From positions 1-50,224 of the forward strand of contig NZ_CALLVU010000072.1 in NCBI RefSeq assembly GCF_938015485.1: 50,224 bases of DNA. Direction: 5' to 3'. Each line of letters opens with the position of its first letter. Within the stretch, counting starts at the first letter, position 1. Below, in pieces: positions 16,327-24,938 of this stretch. Under the pieces are notes generated by a model. The model made no database searches, had not been told where the DNA came from, and saw only the letters and a program-made list of their open reading frames with translations. Made by a program: the position numbers and the translations under genes. The DNA is from an uncultured Lachnoanaerobaculum sp. (lineage in GTDB: Bacteria > Bacillota > Clostridia > Lachnospirales > Lachnospiraceae).

Positions 16327-16920
16327 GTGGCAATTAATAGAGTTCCCGTTCTTAAAAGATGCAGATCACTTGGCCTTGAGCCTGGTTTTCTGGGAATAGA
16401 TAAAAAGTCTAACAGAGATACAAAAAGGGCAGGCCGTAAGCTTAGTGAGTACGGTATGCAGCTTAGAGAAAAGCAGAAAGCAAAGTTCATCTACGGCATA
16501 TTGGAGAAGCCGTTCAGAAACTATTATGCTAAGGCTGAGAGAATGAAAGGTCAGGTTGGTGAGAACCTTATGATTCTCTTGGAGAGAAGACTTGACAATG
16601 TTGTTTTCCGTATGGGATTCGGAAGAACCAGAAAGGAAACAAGACAGATTGTAGATCATAAGCATGTTTTAGTAAACGGCAAATGTGTAAATATTCCGTC
16701 TTATCTTGTAAAGGCAGGCGATGTTATCGAGATTAAGGAGAAGGCAAAATCTTCTGCAAGATATAAGGAAGTTGTAGAGTCAACAGCCGGAAGAATCGTA
16801 CCGGCTTGGATTGATGCAGATCTTGAAAATTTAAAAGGTACTGTAAAGAGCCTTCCTACAAGAGAAGAAATTGATGTTCCTGTAGACGAACTTCTTATCG
16901 TTGAGTTGTACTCTAAGTAA
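16327..16920 (+). CDS. rpsD: 30S ribosomal protein S4
   Basis: 197 residues, GTG start after TAGGAGGT. The S4 RNA-binding domain lies at about residues 88-150 (LERRLDNVVFRMGF, DHKHVLVNGKCVNIPSYLV). The N-terminus lacks the four-cysteine zinc site, so this is the zinc-free form. S4 nucleates 30S assembly and in other bacteria represses its operon. Confidence 0.98.
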   Translation: MAINRVPVLKRCRSLGLEPGFLGIDKKSNRDTKRAGRKLSEYGMQLREKQKAKFIYGILEKPFRNYYAKAERMKGQVGENLMILLERRLDNVVFRMGFGRTRKETRQIVDHKHVLVNGKCVNIPSYLVKAGDVIEIKEKAKSSARYKEVVESTAGRIVPAWIDADLENLKGTVKSLPTREEIDVPVDELLIVELYSK

Positions 16921-16932
16921 TAGGAATCTTAA

Positions 16933-16960
16933 CAGCTGATACTTATTTTCGTATCAGCTG
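16933..16960 (+). promoter_or_regulatory. 10-bp hairpin between rpsD and rpoA
   Basis: CAGCTGATAC (16933-16942) pairs perfectly with GTATCAGCTG (16951-16960) around an 8-base T-rich loop. Only ATTTGC follows, so any termination would be partial. It lies in the 130-base gap before rpoA, whose own ribosome binding site is AAAGGAGGG. Confidence 0.5.
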
Positions 16961-17050
16961 ATTTGCTAATAGTAGAAATATAGCCTGAATATCGGCCGCG
17001 GCTCGGTTTTGTCAGGCATTGGCATAGTTTATCTAAAAGGAGGGACATTC

Positions 17051-18004
17051 GTGTTCGATTTTGAGAAACCAAATATTGAGATTGCAGAGATTTCCGAGGA
17101 TAAGAAGTTCGGCAGATTCATATGTGAACCACTGGAGAGAGGTTATGGAACAACTTTAGGTAATTCCCTAAGGAGAATCATGCTCTCATCCCTCCCAGGA
17201 TCAGCTGTCAGTCAGGTTAAGATTGACGGTGTGTTACATGAATTTTCTTCTATACCGGGAGTAAAGGAAGATGTAACAGAGATCATAATGAATATAAAAA
17301 GCTTGGCGATCAAGAATTCAGCTGAAGACGGTGAGCCTAAGGTTGCTTATATAGATTTTGATGGTGAGGGAGTTATCACTGCAGAAGATATTCAGTGTGA
17401 TCCATGTATAGAAATCATTAACAAAGACCAGGTTATTGCAACAGTTTCAGAAGGCAAGTTCTATATGGAATTGACAATAACAAACGGTAGAGGTTATGTA
17501 AGTTCAGATAAAAACAAGGGAGAGGATACTCCTATAGGCGTTATAGCAATTGATTCTATATACACACCTGTAGAGAGAGTAAATCTCCGTGTTGAAAATA
17601 CTCGTGTAGGTCAGATGACAGACTTTGACAAGTTGACGCTTGATGTTACTACAAACGGTACATTAGCACCGGATGAGGCGGTAAGTTTGGCTGCCAAAGT
17701 TTTGAGTGAGCACCTTAATCTGTTTATAGATTTGTCTGACAATGCTAAAACTGTTGATGTAATGGTAGAAAAAGCAGAGGATGACAAGGAAAAAGTTCTG
17801 GAGATGAATATAGATGAACTTGAGTTGTCGGTTAGATCCTATAACTGTTTGAAGAGAGCAGGAATCAATACAGTTGAGGAATTGTGTTCACGTACACCGG
17901 ATGATATGATGAAGGTCAGAAATCTGGGTAGAAAATCATTAGAAGAGGTTCTTCAGAAGCTTGAAGAGCTCGGTCTTCACCTTCGTGAGAGCGAAGAATC
18001 ATAA
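17051..18004 (+). CDS. rpoA: DNA-directed RNA polymerase subunit alpha
   Basis: 317 residues from GTG 17051, which follows AAAAGGAGGGAC and gives the usual N-terminus MFDFEKPNIEI. An upstream ATG would add 14 residues that include the ribosome binding site. The N-terminal domain (to about residue 230) dimerises and assembles the core enzyme (GYGTTLGNSLRRIMLSSLPG). The C-terminal domain (about 250-310) binds UP elements and activators (LSVRSYNCLKRAGINTVEEL). Confidence 0.98.
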   Translation: MFDFEKPNIEIAEISEDKKFGRFICEPLERGYGTTLGNSLRRIMLSSLPGSAVSQVKIDGVLHEFSSIPGVKEDVTEIIMNIKSLAIKNSAEDGEPKVAYIDFDGEGVITAEDIQCDPCIEIINKDQVIATVSEGKFYMELTITNGRGYVSSDKNKGEDTPIGVIAIDSIYTPVERVNLRVENTRVGQMTDFDKLTLDVTTNGTLAPDEAVSLAAKVLSEHLNLFIDLSDNAKTVDVMVEKAEDDKEKVLEMNIDELELSVRSYNCLKRAGINTVEELCSRTPDDMMKVRNLGRKSLEEVLQKLEELGLHLRESEES

Positions 18005-18072
18005 AAAAGAATAATAGACATATATAGTAAGTCCAATGTTAGCATATATATGTTTCCTATGGAGGAGAAAAA

Positions 18073-18609
18073 ATGGCAAAGTATAGAAAACTTTCAAAGA
18101 CATCCAGTCAGAGAAAAGCATTATTAAGAAATCAGGTTACAGCACTTTTACAGCATGGTAAGATTGTTACAACAGAGGCAAGAGCAAAAGAGATCAGAAA
18201 GATCGTTGAGCCGCTTATAGCATTGGCTGTTAAGGAGAAGGATAACTTCGAACTTGTAAAGGTAAATGCAAAGGTTGCAAGAAAAGATGCAAACGGTAAG
18301 AGAGTAAAAGAGGTTGTAGACGGCAAGAAAGTTACCGTTTATGATGAGGTAGAGAAGGAGATCAAGAAAGATAAGCCTTCGAGACTTCATGCAAGAAGCA
18401 AAATCAATGCTGTAGTTTATGTTCCTACAGAGGTTCCTGCAAAGGGCGCTGCTAAGAAGAAGAACACAAAGTCACTTGACCTTGCAAAGAAGCTTTTCGA
18501 TGAGTACGGTCCTAAGTATGCAGATCGTAACGGTGGATACACAAGAATAGTTAAGATCGGTCTTCGTAAGGGCGATGCAGCTATGGAAGTTTTACTTGAG
18601 TTAGTATAA
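18073..18609 (+). CDS. rplQ: 50S ribosomal protein L17, long form
   Basis: 178 residues against about 120 in most bacteria. The core start MAKYRKLSKTSSQRKALLRN and core end RNGGYTRIVKIGLRKGDAA are conserved. Between them is an insertion of about 55-60 residues, rich in lysine and acidic residues (roughly residues 65-130). Long L17 forms occur in Lachnospiraceae, which supports the taxonomic assignment. Last gene of the cluster, followed by a terminator. Confidence 0.96.
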   Translation: MAKYRKLSKTSSQRKALLRNQVTALLQHGKIVTTEARAKEIRKIVEPLIALAVKEKDNFELVKVNAKVARKDANGKRVKEVVDGKKVTVYDEVEKEIKKDKPSRLHARSKINAVVYVPTEVPAKGAAKKKNTKSLDLAKKLFDEYGPKYADRNGGYTRIVKIGLRKGDAAMEVLLELV

Positions 18610-18625
18610 TCTTAAACATAAAATG

Positions 18626-18652
18626 ATAGCAGTCAATGACTGCTATTTTTTT
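18626..18652 (+). terminator. Terminator of the ribosomal super-operon
   Basis: ATAGCAGT and ACTGCTAT form the stem (18626-18646, with a small CAATG loop), followed by seven T residues. It lies 16 bases after the rplQ stop. Confidence 0.85.
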
Positions 18653-18717
18653 CATCATAATGAAGTTATAGCTTTAGAATAAAGCTTAACTACCATTGAC
18701 TGTTACAGGAGCTTTTT

Positions 18718-20007
18718 ATGATAGAGAAAAAACTTAGAGGATATATCCTACCAAATATTTTAGCGACAACAGGTACATCATGCTATGTATTGGCAGACAC
18801 ATTGTTCATATCCTTAGCTGAAGGAGCCAATGGAATAACAGGTTTGAATTTGGTACTGCCTATATTTGCAATAACCTATTCGATAGGTGCAATGATAGGA
18901 ATAGGGTCTGCAACAAAATATGCACTCTTAAAGTCACTTGGCGAAAAAGAAGAGGCGGATAAATACTTTTCAAACTCGTTTATATTTACATTACTATGCA
19001 GTCTGTTCTTTTTGATGCTTGGAATATTTGTTCCGGATGTGGTATTAAGACTGATGGGTGCGGATGATGTGATAGAAGCGGTAACACATTCGTATATGAG
19101 AGTGATACTCTGTTTCTCACCTTTCTTTATGCTCAACTTCACATTTACAGCATTTGTAAGAAACGATAATGCGCCGAAGACGGCAATGGCGGCAACACTG
19201 CTTAGCGGAGTGTTCAATATCATATTTGACTATATATTGATGTTTCCGCTTGGGCTCGGTATGCTCGGTGCGGCACTTGCAACAGGATTTTCACCTGTTG
19301 TAAGTATGTCTATATGTATGACACATTATCTTTCAAAGAAAAACAGTATACGTTTTGAACTCGTTTTGCCTTCAATCAAAAGATTTATATCAGCTTGCAG
19401 TCTGGGTGTAGTGGCATTTGTAGGCGAGATATCAAACGGTATAATAACCATTGTATTTAACTTTATACTGCTTAATCTCGTCGGAAATATAGCGGTTGCA
19501 GCCTATGGAGTAATTGCAAATACGGCACTTGTGGGAGTGGCGATGTTAAACGGAGTTTCGCAGGGCTTACAGCCTGTAGCAAGTGAGACCTACGGCAGAG
19601 CTGAGAAAAAAGACCTGAAAAAAGTACATATATATTCACTTACAGTCGCTATGATTATAGCATTGACTTTGGTAATTTCGGTACTTGTATTTGCGCCGGT
19701 CATTATAGAGGCGTTTAACAGTGAAAAGTCGGATATATTGGCAAAATATGCAATACCGGGTATCAGAATTTACTTTATCGGCTTTATACCTGCTGCATTC
19801 AATATCATTACGGCAGGATTTTATTCTGCAACGGGCAGAGGAAAAGAGTCCTCGCTTATAGCAATATCAAGAGGTATAGTGGCAGTGATTGTATTTGCAC
19901 TTATCTTGTCACGCTTTTTCGGAGTTGTGGGAGTGTGGAGTTCATTTTTTGCTGCTGAAATATTTACCGCAATATTATGTATAGTTCTTATGAAAAAGAC
20001 TTCTTAA
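18718..20007 (+). CDS. MATE family efflux transporter
   Basis: 429 residues with about 12 membrane segments in two similar halves, the MATE fold. Such proteins export cationic drugs or metabolites in exchange for Na+ or H+. Family features are the N-terminal NILATTGTSCYVLADTLFIS and the second-half GVSQGLQPVASETYGR. The start follows CAGGAGC. It stands alone between the ribosomal terminator and the hydrogenase leader. The substrate is unknown. Confidence 0.9.
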   Translation: MIEKKLRGYILPNILATTGTSCYVLADTLFISLAEGANGITGLNLVLPIFAITYSIGAMIGIGSATKYALLKSLGEKEEADKYFSNSFIFTLLCSLFFLMLGIFVPDVVLRLMGADDVIEAVTHSYMRVILCFSPFFMLNFTFTAFVRNDNAPKTAMAATLLSGVFNIIFDYILMFPLGLGMLGAALATGFSPVVSMSICMTHYLSKKNSIRFELVLPSIKRFISACSLGVVAFVGEISNGIITIVFNFILLNLVGNIAVAAYGVIANTALVGVAMLNGVSQGLQPVASETYGRAEKKDLKKVHIYSLTVAMIIALTLVISVLVFAPVIIEAFNSEKSDILAKYAIPGIRIYFIGFIPAAFNIITAGFYSATGRGKESSLIAISRGIVAVIVFALILSRFFGVVGVWSSFFAAEIFTAILCIVLMKKTS

Positions 20008-20033
20008 AAAATGTATAAAAGCATGTAATAATA

Positions 20034-20062
20034 TTGACAAACCGCCAAAAAGGATTTACATT
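20034..20062 (+). promoter_or_regulatory. Promoter of the hydrogenase maturation leader
   Basis: TTGACA (20034-20039, perfect -35), a 17-base spacer and TACATT (20057-20062). The transcript would begin near 20069, giving a leader of about 150 bases before the TM1266-like gene. Confidence 0.6.
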
Positions 20063-20104
20063 GTATACAGATGCTCCTAACAAGGAAGAGACTCTGACTT
20101 GAAA

Positions 20105-20183
20105 GGTGGTTTGTGAATGTATAAGATTGTGCAAAGGCACATTTATTTGAGTACCCAAAGCCACCGTGGCTTTGGGCTTTTTT
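20105..20183 (+). terminator. Terminator with a competing antiterminator, upstream of the hyd operon
   Basis: CCCAAAGCCA (20154-20163) pairs with TGGCTTTGGG (20167-20176) and six T residues follow (20178-20183), a textbook intrinsic terminator. The segment GGTGGTTTG (20105-20113) can instead pair with CAAAGCCACC (20156-20165), with one bulged G, and so remove the terminator's 5' arm. GGTGG is also the ribosome binding site of the short leader ORF. The layout fits transcription attenuation of the downstream hydE-hydG-hydF genes. The signal sensed is unknown, and no known riboswitch class was recognised. Confidence 0.6.
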
Positions 20184-20185
20184 AA
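20117..20185 (+). CDS. Putative 22-residue leader peptide overlapping the terminator
   Basis: ATG 20117 lies seven bases after the good ribosome binding site AAAGGTGG. The frame stays open for 22 codons, runs through the whole terminator stem and stops with TAA immediately after its T run (20183-20185). The peptide begins MYKIVQRHIY and ends GFGLF; it shows no run of a single regulatory amino acid. Translation through the stem would block terminator folding. An accidental ORF is possible. Confidence 0.4.
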   Translation: MYKIVQRHIYLSTQSHRGFGLF

Positions 20186-20216
20186 TACAAAAATCTATTA
20201 TTTTTAAAGGGGAAAT

Positions 20217-20477
20217 ATGGATAACAGAGTAGCATTGATGGCAATAATCGTTGAAGACAGAGATTCTGTAAAAGAACTGAACGATTTATTGCATGAGTAC
20301 GGAGATTATATTATCGGAAGGATGGGAATACCATATCACAAAAGAAACATAAGTGTGTTGTCGGTTGCTCTTGACGCACCCAATAATGTGATTTCAAGTC
20401 TTTCAGGTAAAATCGGAAAATTATCCGGAGTAAGTATAAAAACTGCTTATTCAAATGTGGGTGATGCCAATGGCTAA
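20217..20477 (+). CDS. TM1266-family iron-only hydrogenase system putative regulator
   Basis: 86 residues with an ACT-like ferredoxin fold pattern, beginning MDNRVALMAIIVEDRDSVKELNDLL and containing the family motif RMGIPY followed by ISVLSVALDAPNNVISSLSGKIGKL. Proteins of this family sit with hydrogenase maturation genes in many Firmicutes and Thermotoga and are thought to be regulatory. There is no DNA-binding motif. Start after AAAGGGG. It overlaps hydE by eight bases. Confidence 0.85.
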   Translation: MDNRVALMAIIVEDRDSVKELNDLLHEYGDYIIGRMGIPYHKRNISVLSVALDAPNNVISSLSGKIGKLSGVSIKTAYSNVGDANG

Positions 20478-21594
20478 AGATATAACACTGTATAAGACAA
20501 AATTTAAGGACACTGAATATGACAGACATGTTGAGATTGACAAAAGTATCGCTCTGATAGATAAACTTGAAAGAGAAAGAAGTCTTGGCCCTAAAGAATA
20601 TAAATATCTTGTTGAGAATTTGAATGAAGAGGTATTTGAATATATCAGTAAAAAGGCAAGAGTACTTGGGGACGAAAACTACGGAAAAGATATCTACCTT
20701 CGAGGACTTATCGAAATCAGCAATATATGCAAGAATGACTGCTACTACTGCGGAATAAGGCATTCAAACAAAAACTGTGACCGCTACAGACTCTCAGATG
20801 AAGAGATAATTGAATGTGCGGATGAAGGATACAGGCTCGGTTACAGAACCTTCGTGATGCAGGGAGGTGAAGACGGAAAGTTTGAGCCGGAATATATATG
20901 CTCTATTGTAAGGAAAGTCAAAGAAAAGTATAAGGATGTTGCGGTGACACTTTCTTTGGGAGAATACGAAAGAGATGAGTACCAAAAGATGTTTAATGCA
21001 GGTGCGGACAGGTATCTTTTAAGACATGAGACTGCGGACAAGGAGCACTATGAAAAGCTGCATCCGAAACAGATGTCATTTGAGCACAGGATGAAATGCC
21101 TACAGGACCTTAAGGAGATAGGATTTCAGGTAGGTTGCGGATTTATGGTGGGCTCGCCGTATCAAACTTCCACCACACTGGCAAAGGACCTTAAGTTTAT
21201 AGAAGAGTTCGGTCCGCATATGTGTGGAATAGGTCCTTTTATCCCACATCATGATACCGCATTTAAAGATGAGAAAAGCGGAAGTATACAGATGACACTG
21301 TTTCTTATAGCGATACTTAGGATAATGAGACCGAAGATGTTGATACCTGCTACAACATCACTGAGTACTCTTGATAATCTGGGCAGAGAAAAGGGAATAC
21401 TGGCAGGTGCAAATGTGGTGATGCCTAATCTTTCACCGCTGAAGACAAGAAAAAAATATGAGCTATATGACGGAAAGGTATGTACAGGAGATGAAGCCGC
21501 TCACTGCATCGGATGTATTACCAACAGAATCAATAATATAGGTTATGAAGTTGCAAAGGTAAGAGGAGATAGTAAATGTTTAAGTACGATGTAA
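20470..21594 (+). CDS. hydE: [FeFe]-hydrogenase maturation radical SAM enzyme HydE
   Basis: 374 residues from ATG 20470 (MAKDITLYKTKFKD); an in-frame ATG five codons upstream is also possible. The radical SAM cluster motif is C87-x3-C91-x2-C94 (CKNDCYYC). HydE works with HydG and HydF to make the 2Fe subcluster of the H-cluster, and is thought to act on the HydG-derived organometallic iron product. TIM-barrel motifs include VMQGGED and GCGFMVGSPYQT. It overlaps both neighbours, which implies coupled translation. Confidence 0.95.
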   Translation: MAKDITLYKTKFKDTEYDRHVEIDKSIALIDKLERERSLGPKEYKYLVENLNEEVFEYISKKARVLGDENYGKDIYLRGLIEISNICKNDCYYCGIRHSNKNCDRYRLSDEEIIECADEGYRLGYRTFVMQGGEDGKFEPEYICSIVRKVKEKYKDVAVTLSLGEYERDEYQKMFNAGADRYLLRHETADKEHYEKLHPKQMSFEHRMKCLQDLKEIGFQVGCGFMVGSPYQTSTTLAKDLKFIEEFGPHMCGIGPFIPHHDTAFKDEKSGSIQMTLFLIAILRIMRPKMLIPATTSLSTLDNLGREKGILAGANVVMPNLSPLKTRKKYELYDGKVCTGDEAAHCIGCITNRINNIGYEVAKVRGDSKCLSTM

Positions 21595-23024
21595 AATCAA
21601 AAAAAGCCGAAGAGTTTATAAACCATGAAGAAATATTGGAAACACTCAAGTTTGCCGAGGAAAATAAAAACAATATTCCTTTGATAGAAAAATACCTTGA
21701 AAAAGCAAGGCCGAAAAAAACGGATAAAGGTATTATAGCCGAGGGACTTACTCACAGAGAGGCATCGGTACTGCTTGCCTGTGAGGACAAGGAAATCATA
21801 GAAAAGATTTATGCACTGGCAGGTGAGATAAAGCAGACATTCTACGGCAACAGAATAGTAATGTTTGCGCCGCTGTATTTGTCAAACTACTGTGTAAACG
21901 GATGTGTATACTGTCCATATCATGCCAAGAACAAGCATATCGCAAGAAAGAAACTGACACAGGAAGAGATAAAGAATGAAGTTATCGCACTTCAGGATAT
22001 GGGACATAAGAGACTTGCAATAGAGTCGGGTGAGGACCCTATAAACAGCCCTATTGAGTATATACTTGAGTCTTTAAAGACAATATACAGTATCAAGCAT
22101 AAAAACGGCGCTATAAGAAGAGCAAATGTAAATATTGCGGCTACTACAGTGGAAAATTATAAAAAGCTTCATGATGCGGGTATCGGAACTTATATACTTT
22201 TCCAGGAGACATATAACAAGGAATCTTATGAGAGCCTTCACCCTACAGGACCGAAGCATAACTATATATACCATACCGAGGCTATGGACAGAGCGATGGA
22301 GGGCGGTATTGACGATGTAGGACTTGGAGTATTGTTCGGGCTTGAGTCTTACAGATATGAGTTTGCAGGGCTTTTAATGCACGCGGAACACCTTGAAGCC
22401 GCTTTCGGTGTAGGACCTCATACTATAAGTGTACCGAGAATCAAAAAGGCCGACGATATAGATCCTGAGACCTTTGACAACGGACTTGATGACGATACCT
22501 TTGAAAAGATTATCGCATGTATAAGAATAGCTGTTCCTTATACCGGAATGATTATTTCCACCAGAGAGAGCCAAAAGGTAAGAGAGAGAGCATTGAAGGT
22601 AGGTATTTCACAGATAAGCGGCGCTTCAAGAACTTCAGTCGGAGGATATACCGAGGAAATCAGACCTACAGATTCCGAGCAGTTTGACGTATCCGACCAA
22701 AGAACTTTGGATGAGGTGGTGGATTGGCTTATGCAGATGGGACACATTCCTTCATTTTGTACAGCCTGCTACAGAGAGGGCAGAACAGGTGACAGATTTA
22801 TGAGCCTGTGCAAGAGCGGACAGATTATAAATTGCTGCCATCCTAATGCGCTGATGACTTTAAGTGAGTATATGACAGACTACGCATCTAAAGATACCAA
22901 GGATGACGGAATGAAGATGATAAAGTCCGAGCTTGAGAAGATAAGCAACCCTGTGGTAAAGCAAAAGGCTACACAGTATATAAGTGAAATAGAGACTACA
23001 AATGCAAGGGATTTCAGGTTCTAG
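21576..23024 (+). CDS. hydG: [FeFe]-hydrogenase maturation radical SAM tyrosine lyase HydG
   Basis: 482 residues. The radical SAM motif is C106-x3-C110-x2-C113 (CVNGCVYC). The C-terminal auxiliary cluster motif C395-x2-C398-x22-C421 is complete. HydG cleaves tyrosine to p-cresol and supplies CO and CN ligands on iron for the H-cluster. Its 5' end overlaps hydE by 19 bases. Intact catalytic motifs suggest a working enzyme. Confidence 0.97.
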   Translation: MFKYDVKSKKAEEFINHEEILETLKFAEENKNNIPLIEKYLEKARPKKTDKGIIAEGLTHREASVLLACEDKEIIEKIYALAGEIKQTFYGNRIVMFAPLYLSNYCVNGCVYCPYHAKNKHIARKKLTQEEIKNEVIALQDMGHKRLAIESGEDPINSPIEYILESLKTIYSIKHKNGAIRRANVNIAATTVENYKKLHDAGIGTYILFQETYNKESYESLHPTGPKHNYIYHTEAMDRAMEGGIDDVGLGVLFGLESYRYEFAGLLMHAEHLEAAFGVGPHTISVPRIKKADDIDPETFDNGLDDDTFEKIIACIRIAVPYTGMIISTRESQKVRERALKVGISQISGASRTSVGGYTEEIRPTDSEQFDVSDQRTLDEVVDWLMQMGHIPSFCTACYREGRTGDRFMSLCKSGQIINCCHPNALMTLSEYMTDYASKDTKDDGMKMIKSELEKISNPVVKQKATQYISEIETTNARDFRF

Positions 23025-23025
23025 T

Positions 23026-24228
23026 ATGAGCGGTTTGAATATGAATACCACTCCTGTCGGAGAGAGAGCAAGTATAGTGATATTCGGATGCTGTAATGCA
23101 GGAAAATCAAGCCTTATAAATGCAATCACCTCACAGAATATAGCGATAGTCTCTGATATAAGGGGTACCACTACAGACCCTGTAAAAAAGACTATGGAGC
23201 TTTTACCTTTCGGTCCTGTGGTAATTACAGATACTCCGGGACTTGACGATAAAAGCACACTTGGCACACTTAGAGTTGAAAAAAGCCTTGATTATATAAA
23301 TCAGGCGGATTTGATACTCTTTGTAGTAGATGCAAGCAGAGAAGCTACTTCTGATGAGCTGATATTTTTAGATAAGATAAAGTCAAGTGATAAAAAATAT
23401 CTTATAGTCGGAAACAAATGTGATTGTGAAATTATAAAAAATAATATTAATGTTGATATATATGTTTCCGCGCTGAAAAACACTAATATAGATAAGCTTA
23501 AAAATATGATGTCACAGATATTGTCTGAAGGTAAGAAGGAAAAGTCCATCTTAGGCAATATGATGAAGGAAAAAGATATAATACTTTTGGTGACTCCTAT
23601 AGATACTTCAGCTCCTAAGGGAAGACTTATATTGCCGCAGCAGCAGGTAATAAGAGAGATACTTGACAGACACGGCATTGCGATTGAAGTGCAGGTAAAT
23701 GAGATAAAAGACGCCTTGGAAAGAATAGGAAATATTTCACTTGTGATATGTGACTCACAAGTATTTAAAGAGGTTGATGAGGCGATACCTGAAGATATTC
23801 CGCTTACATCATTTTCCATAATATTTGCCAACTACAAAGGAGCTTTGCAAAGCTTATATAATGCGGCCAAAGTACTGGATACGCTGAAAAAAGGCGACAG
23901 AATACTGATAAGTGAGGGTTGTACACACCACCGCCAGTGTGAAGATATCGGAAGTGTGAAGATACCGAGGCTTGTAAGAAAACATACAGGACTTTTTGAT
24001 GAAGACGATCTTATTTTTGAGTTCAGCACCGGAGGAGAGTTCCCTAAGGATGTATCAATGTACAAGCTGATAATACACTGCGGTGCATGTATGTTGAATG
24101 AGAATCAGATGAAGACGAGGATGAAATTTGCAAAGGAAAGAGAAATTCCTATGACAAACTACGGTATAGCTATAGCATATATGAACGGTATACTTAAAAG
24201 AGCTATGAAGCCTCTAAAAAATATATAA
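23026..24228 (+). CDS. hydF: [FeFe]-hydrogenase H-cluster maturation GTPase HydF
   Basis: About 400 residues from ATG 23026, two bases after the hydG stop; an in-frame ATG at 23002 inside hydG is an alternative. The GTPase motifs are G1 (GCCNAGKSS), G3 (DTPGLDD) and G4 (GNKCD). The C-terminal iron-sulfur domain has the HydF ligand pattern C-x-H ... H-C-x2-C (EGCTHH and HCGACML). HydF is the scaffold that delivers the 2Fe precursor to apo-HydA. Note G1 reads CC where many homologues have RR or RT. Confidence 0.95.
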   Translation: MSGLNMNTTPVGERASIVIFGCCNAGKSSLINAITSQNIAIVSDIRGTTTDPVKKTMELLPFGPVVITDTPGLDDKSTLGTLRVEKSLDYINQADLILFVVDASREATSDELIFLDKIKSSDKKYLIVGNKCDCEIIKNNINVDIYVSALKNTNIDKLKNMMSQILSEGKKEKSILGNMMKEKDIILLVTPIDTSAPKGRLILPQQQVIREILDRHGIAIEVQVNEIKDALERIGNISLVICDSQVFKEVDEAIPEDIPLTSFSIIFANYKGALQSLYNAAKVLDTLKKGDRILISEGCTHHRQCEDIGSVKIPRLVRKHTGLFDEDDLIFEFSTGGEFPKDVSMYKLIIHCGACMLNENQMKTRMKFAKEREIPMTNYGIAIAYMNGILKRAMKPLKNI

Positions 24229-24233
24229 AATTG

Positions 24234-24262
24234 CCCCTTGCAGTTAAGGCTGCAGGGGTATT
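24234..24262. terminator. Terminator between convergent hydF and the TetR gene
   Basis: CCCCTTGCAG and CTGCAGGGG form a stem with a small bulge around the loop TTAAGG. ATTTTAT follows on the plus strand. A-rich sequence on the other side lets it also serve the minus-strand TetR gene. Confidence 0.65.
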
Positions 24263-24808
24263 TTATCTTAGACTTAACAGTGATACCGAGTCTTCATCTC
24301 TAAACTGGAGTGAAATCTCAGTAAGTTCATCAGGAGTTTCATTCATATCTCTGCTCATCCAAAATATCAAATTGTTGTATATTCCGCCGATGATATAGGA
24401 AAGCTCATATTGCTTTGTCAGCGGAAATTCAATCGCAAGTTCGCTGAATTGAAATCTTTTTGAAAGCACCTCCAAAAGCAGTGAAGAAAGATTTGAACGA
24501 TAAATAAGCAAGACTTCTTTCTTATAATTATAAAAAGCCATATATATCGAATGAATATACAGTGTAAAGTCTATACTTGACAGATTTGTAAAGCCGTCAA
24601 GAGACTCCTTCAAAACCATATCAAAAAAGAATGATATGATGTCTTCTTTTGATTTAAAATGTCTGTAGTATGATGAACGGTCCACTTCAGCTTTTTTGGC
24701 AATCTCACCTATTGAAATCTTTGTATAGTCTTTTTCAAGCATCAATTCAAGCAAAGCGGAACACATATATCCCATCATCATTTCAGTTGTAGTATTTTTT
24801 CGTCTCAT
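24263..24808 (-). CDS. TetR/AcrR family transcriptional regulator
   Basis: 181 residues from the ATG at 24808, which follows GGAGAGG; an upstream in-frame ATG at 24820 overlaps that site. The N-terminal helix-turn-helix is classic: KDYTKISIGEIAKKAEVDR then SSYYRHFKSKEDII (about residues 25-60). The remainder is the variable ligand-binding helical domain. Its target is unknown. It points away from the surface-protein gene and is separated from it by a strong terminator. Confidence 0.88.
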   Translation of the reverse strand: MRRKNTTTEMMMGYMCSALLELMLEKDYTKISIGEIAKKAEVDRSSYYRHFKSKEDIISFFFDMVLKESLDGFTNLSSIDFTLYIHSIYMAFYNYKKEVLLIYRSNLSSLLLEVLSKRFQFSELAIEFPLTKQYELSYIIGGIYNNLIFWMSRDMNETPDELTEISLQFRDEDSVSLLSLR

Positions 24809-24859
24809 ATACCTCTCCATAGCAAAAATACACCGACATTATAATAGGAAAAAAAATAA

Positions 24860-24900
24860 AAGGCAATATATATCAGATATTTAGAGATATATATTGCCTT
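24860..24900 (-). terminator. Terminator of the surface protein gene
   Basis: A perfect 15-bp inverted repeat, AAGGCAATATATATC (24860-24874) with GATATATATTGCCTT (24886-24900). On the minus strand it is followed by TTTATTTTTTTT. Confidence 0.88.
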
Positions 24901-24938
24901 AAAACGAACTATGAAATAAAGTTTATAAAGTTAAAGGA

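Noticed and set aside
17009..17050. N-terminal extension of RpoA from an upstream ATG
   Set aside because: The extension contains the ribosome binding site of the real GTG start and is not homologous to RpoA.
20069..20160. Known riboswitch class in the hyd leader
   Set aside because: The region before the terminator is short and did not match any riboswitch consensus I know; it is reported as an attenuator-like leader.
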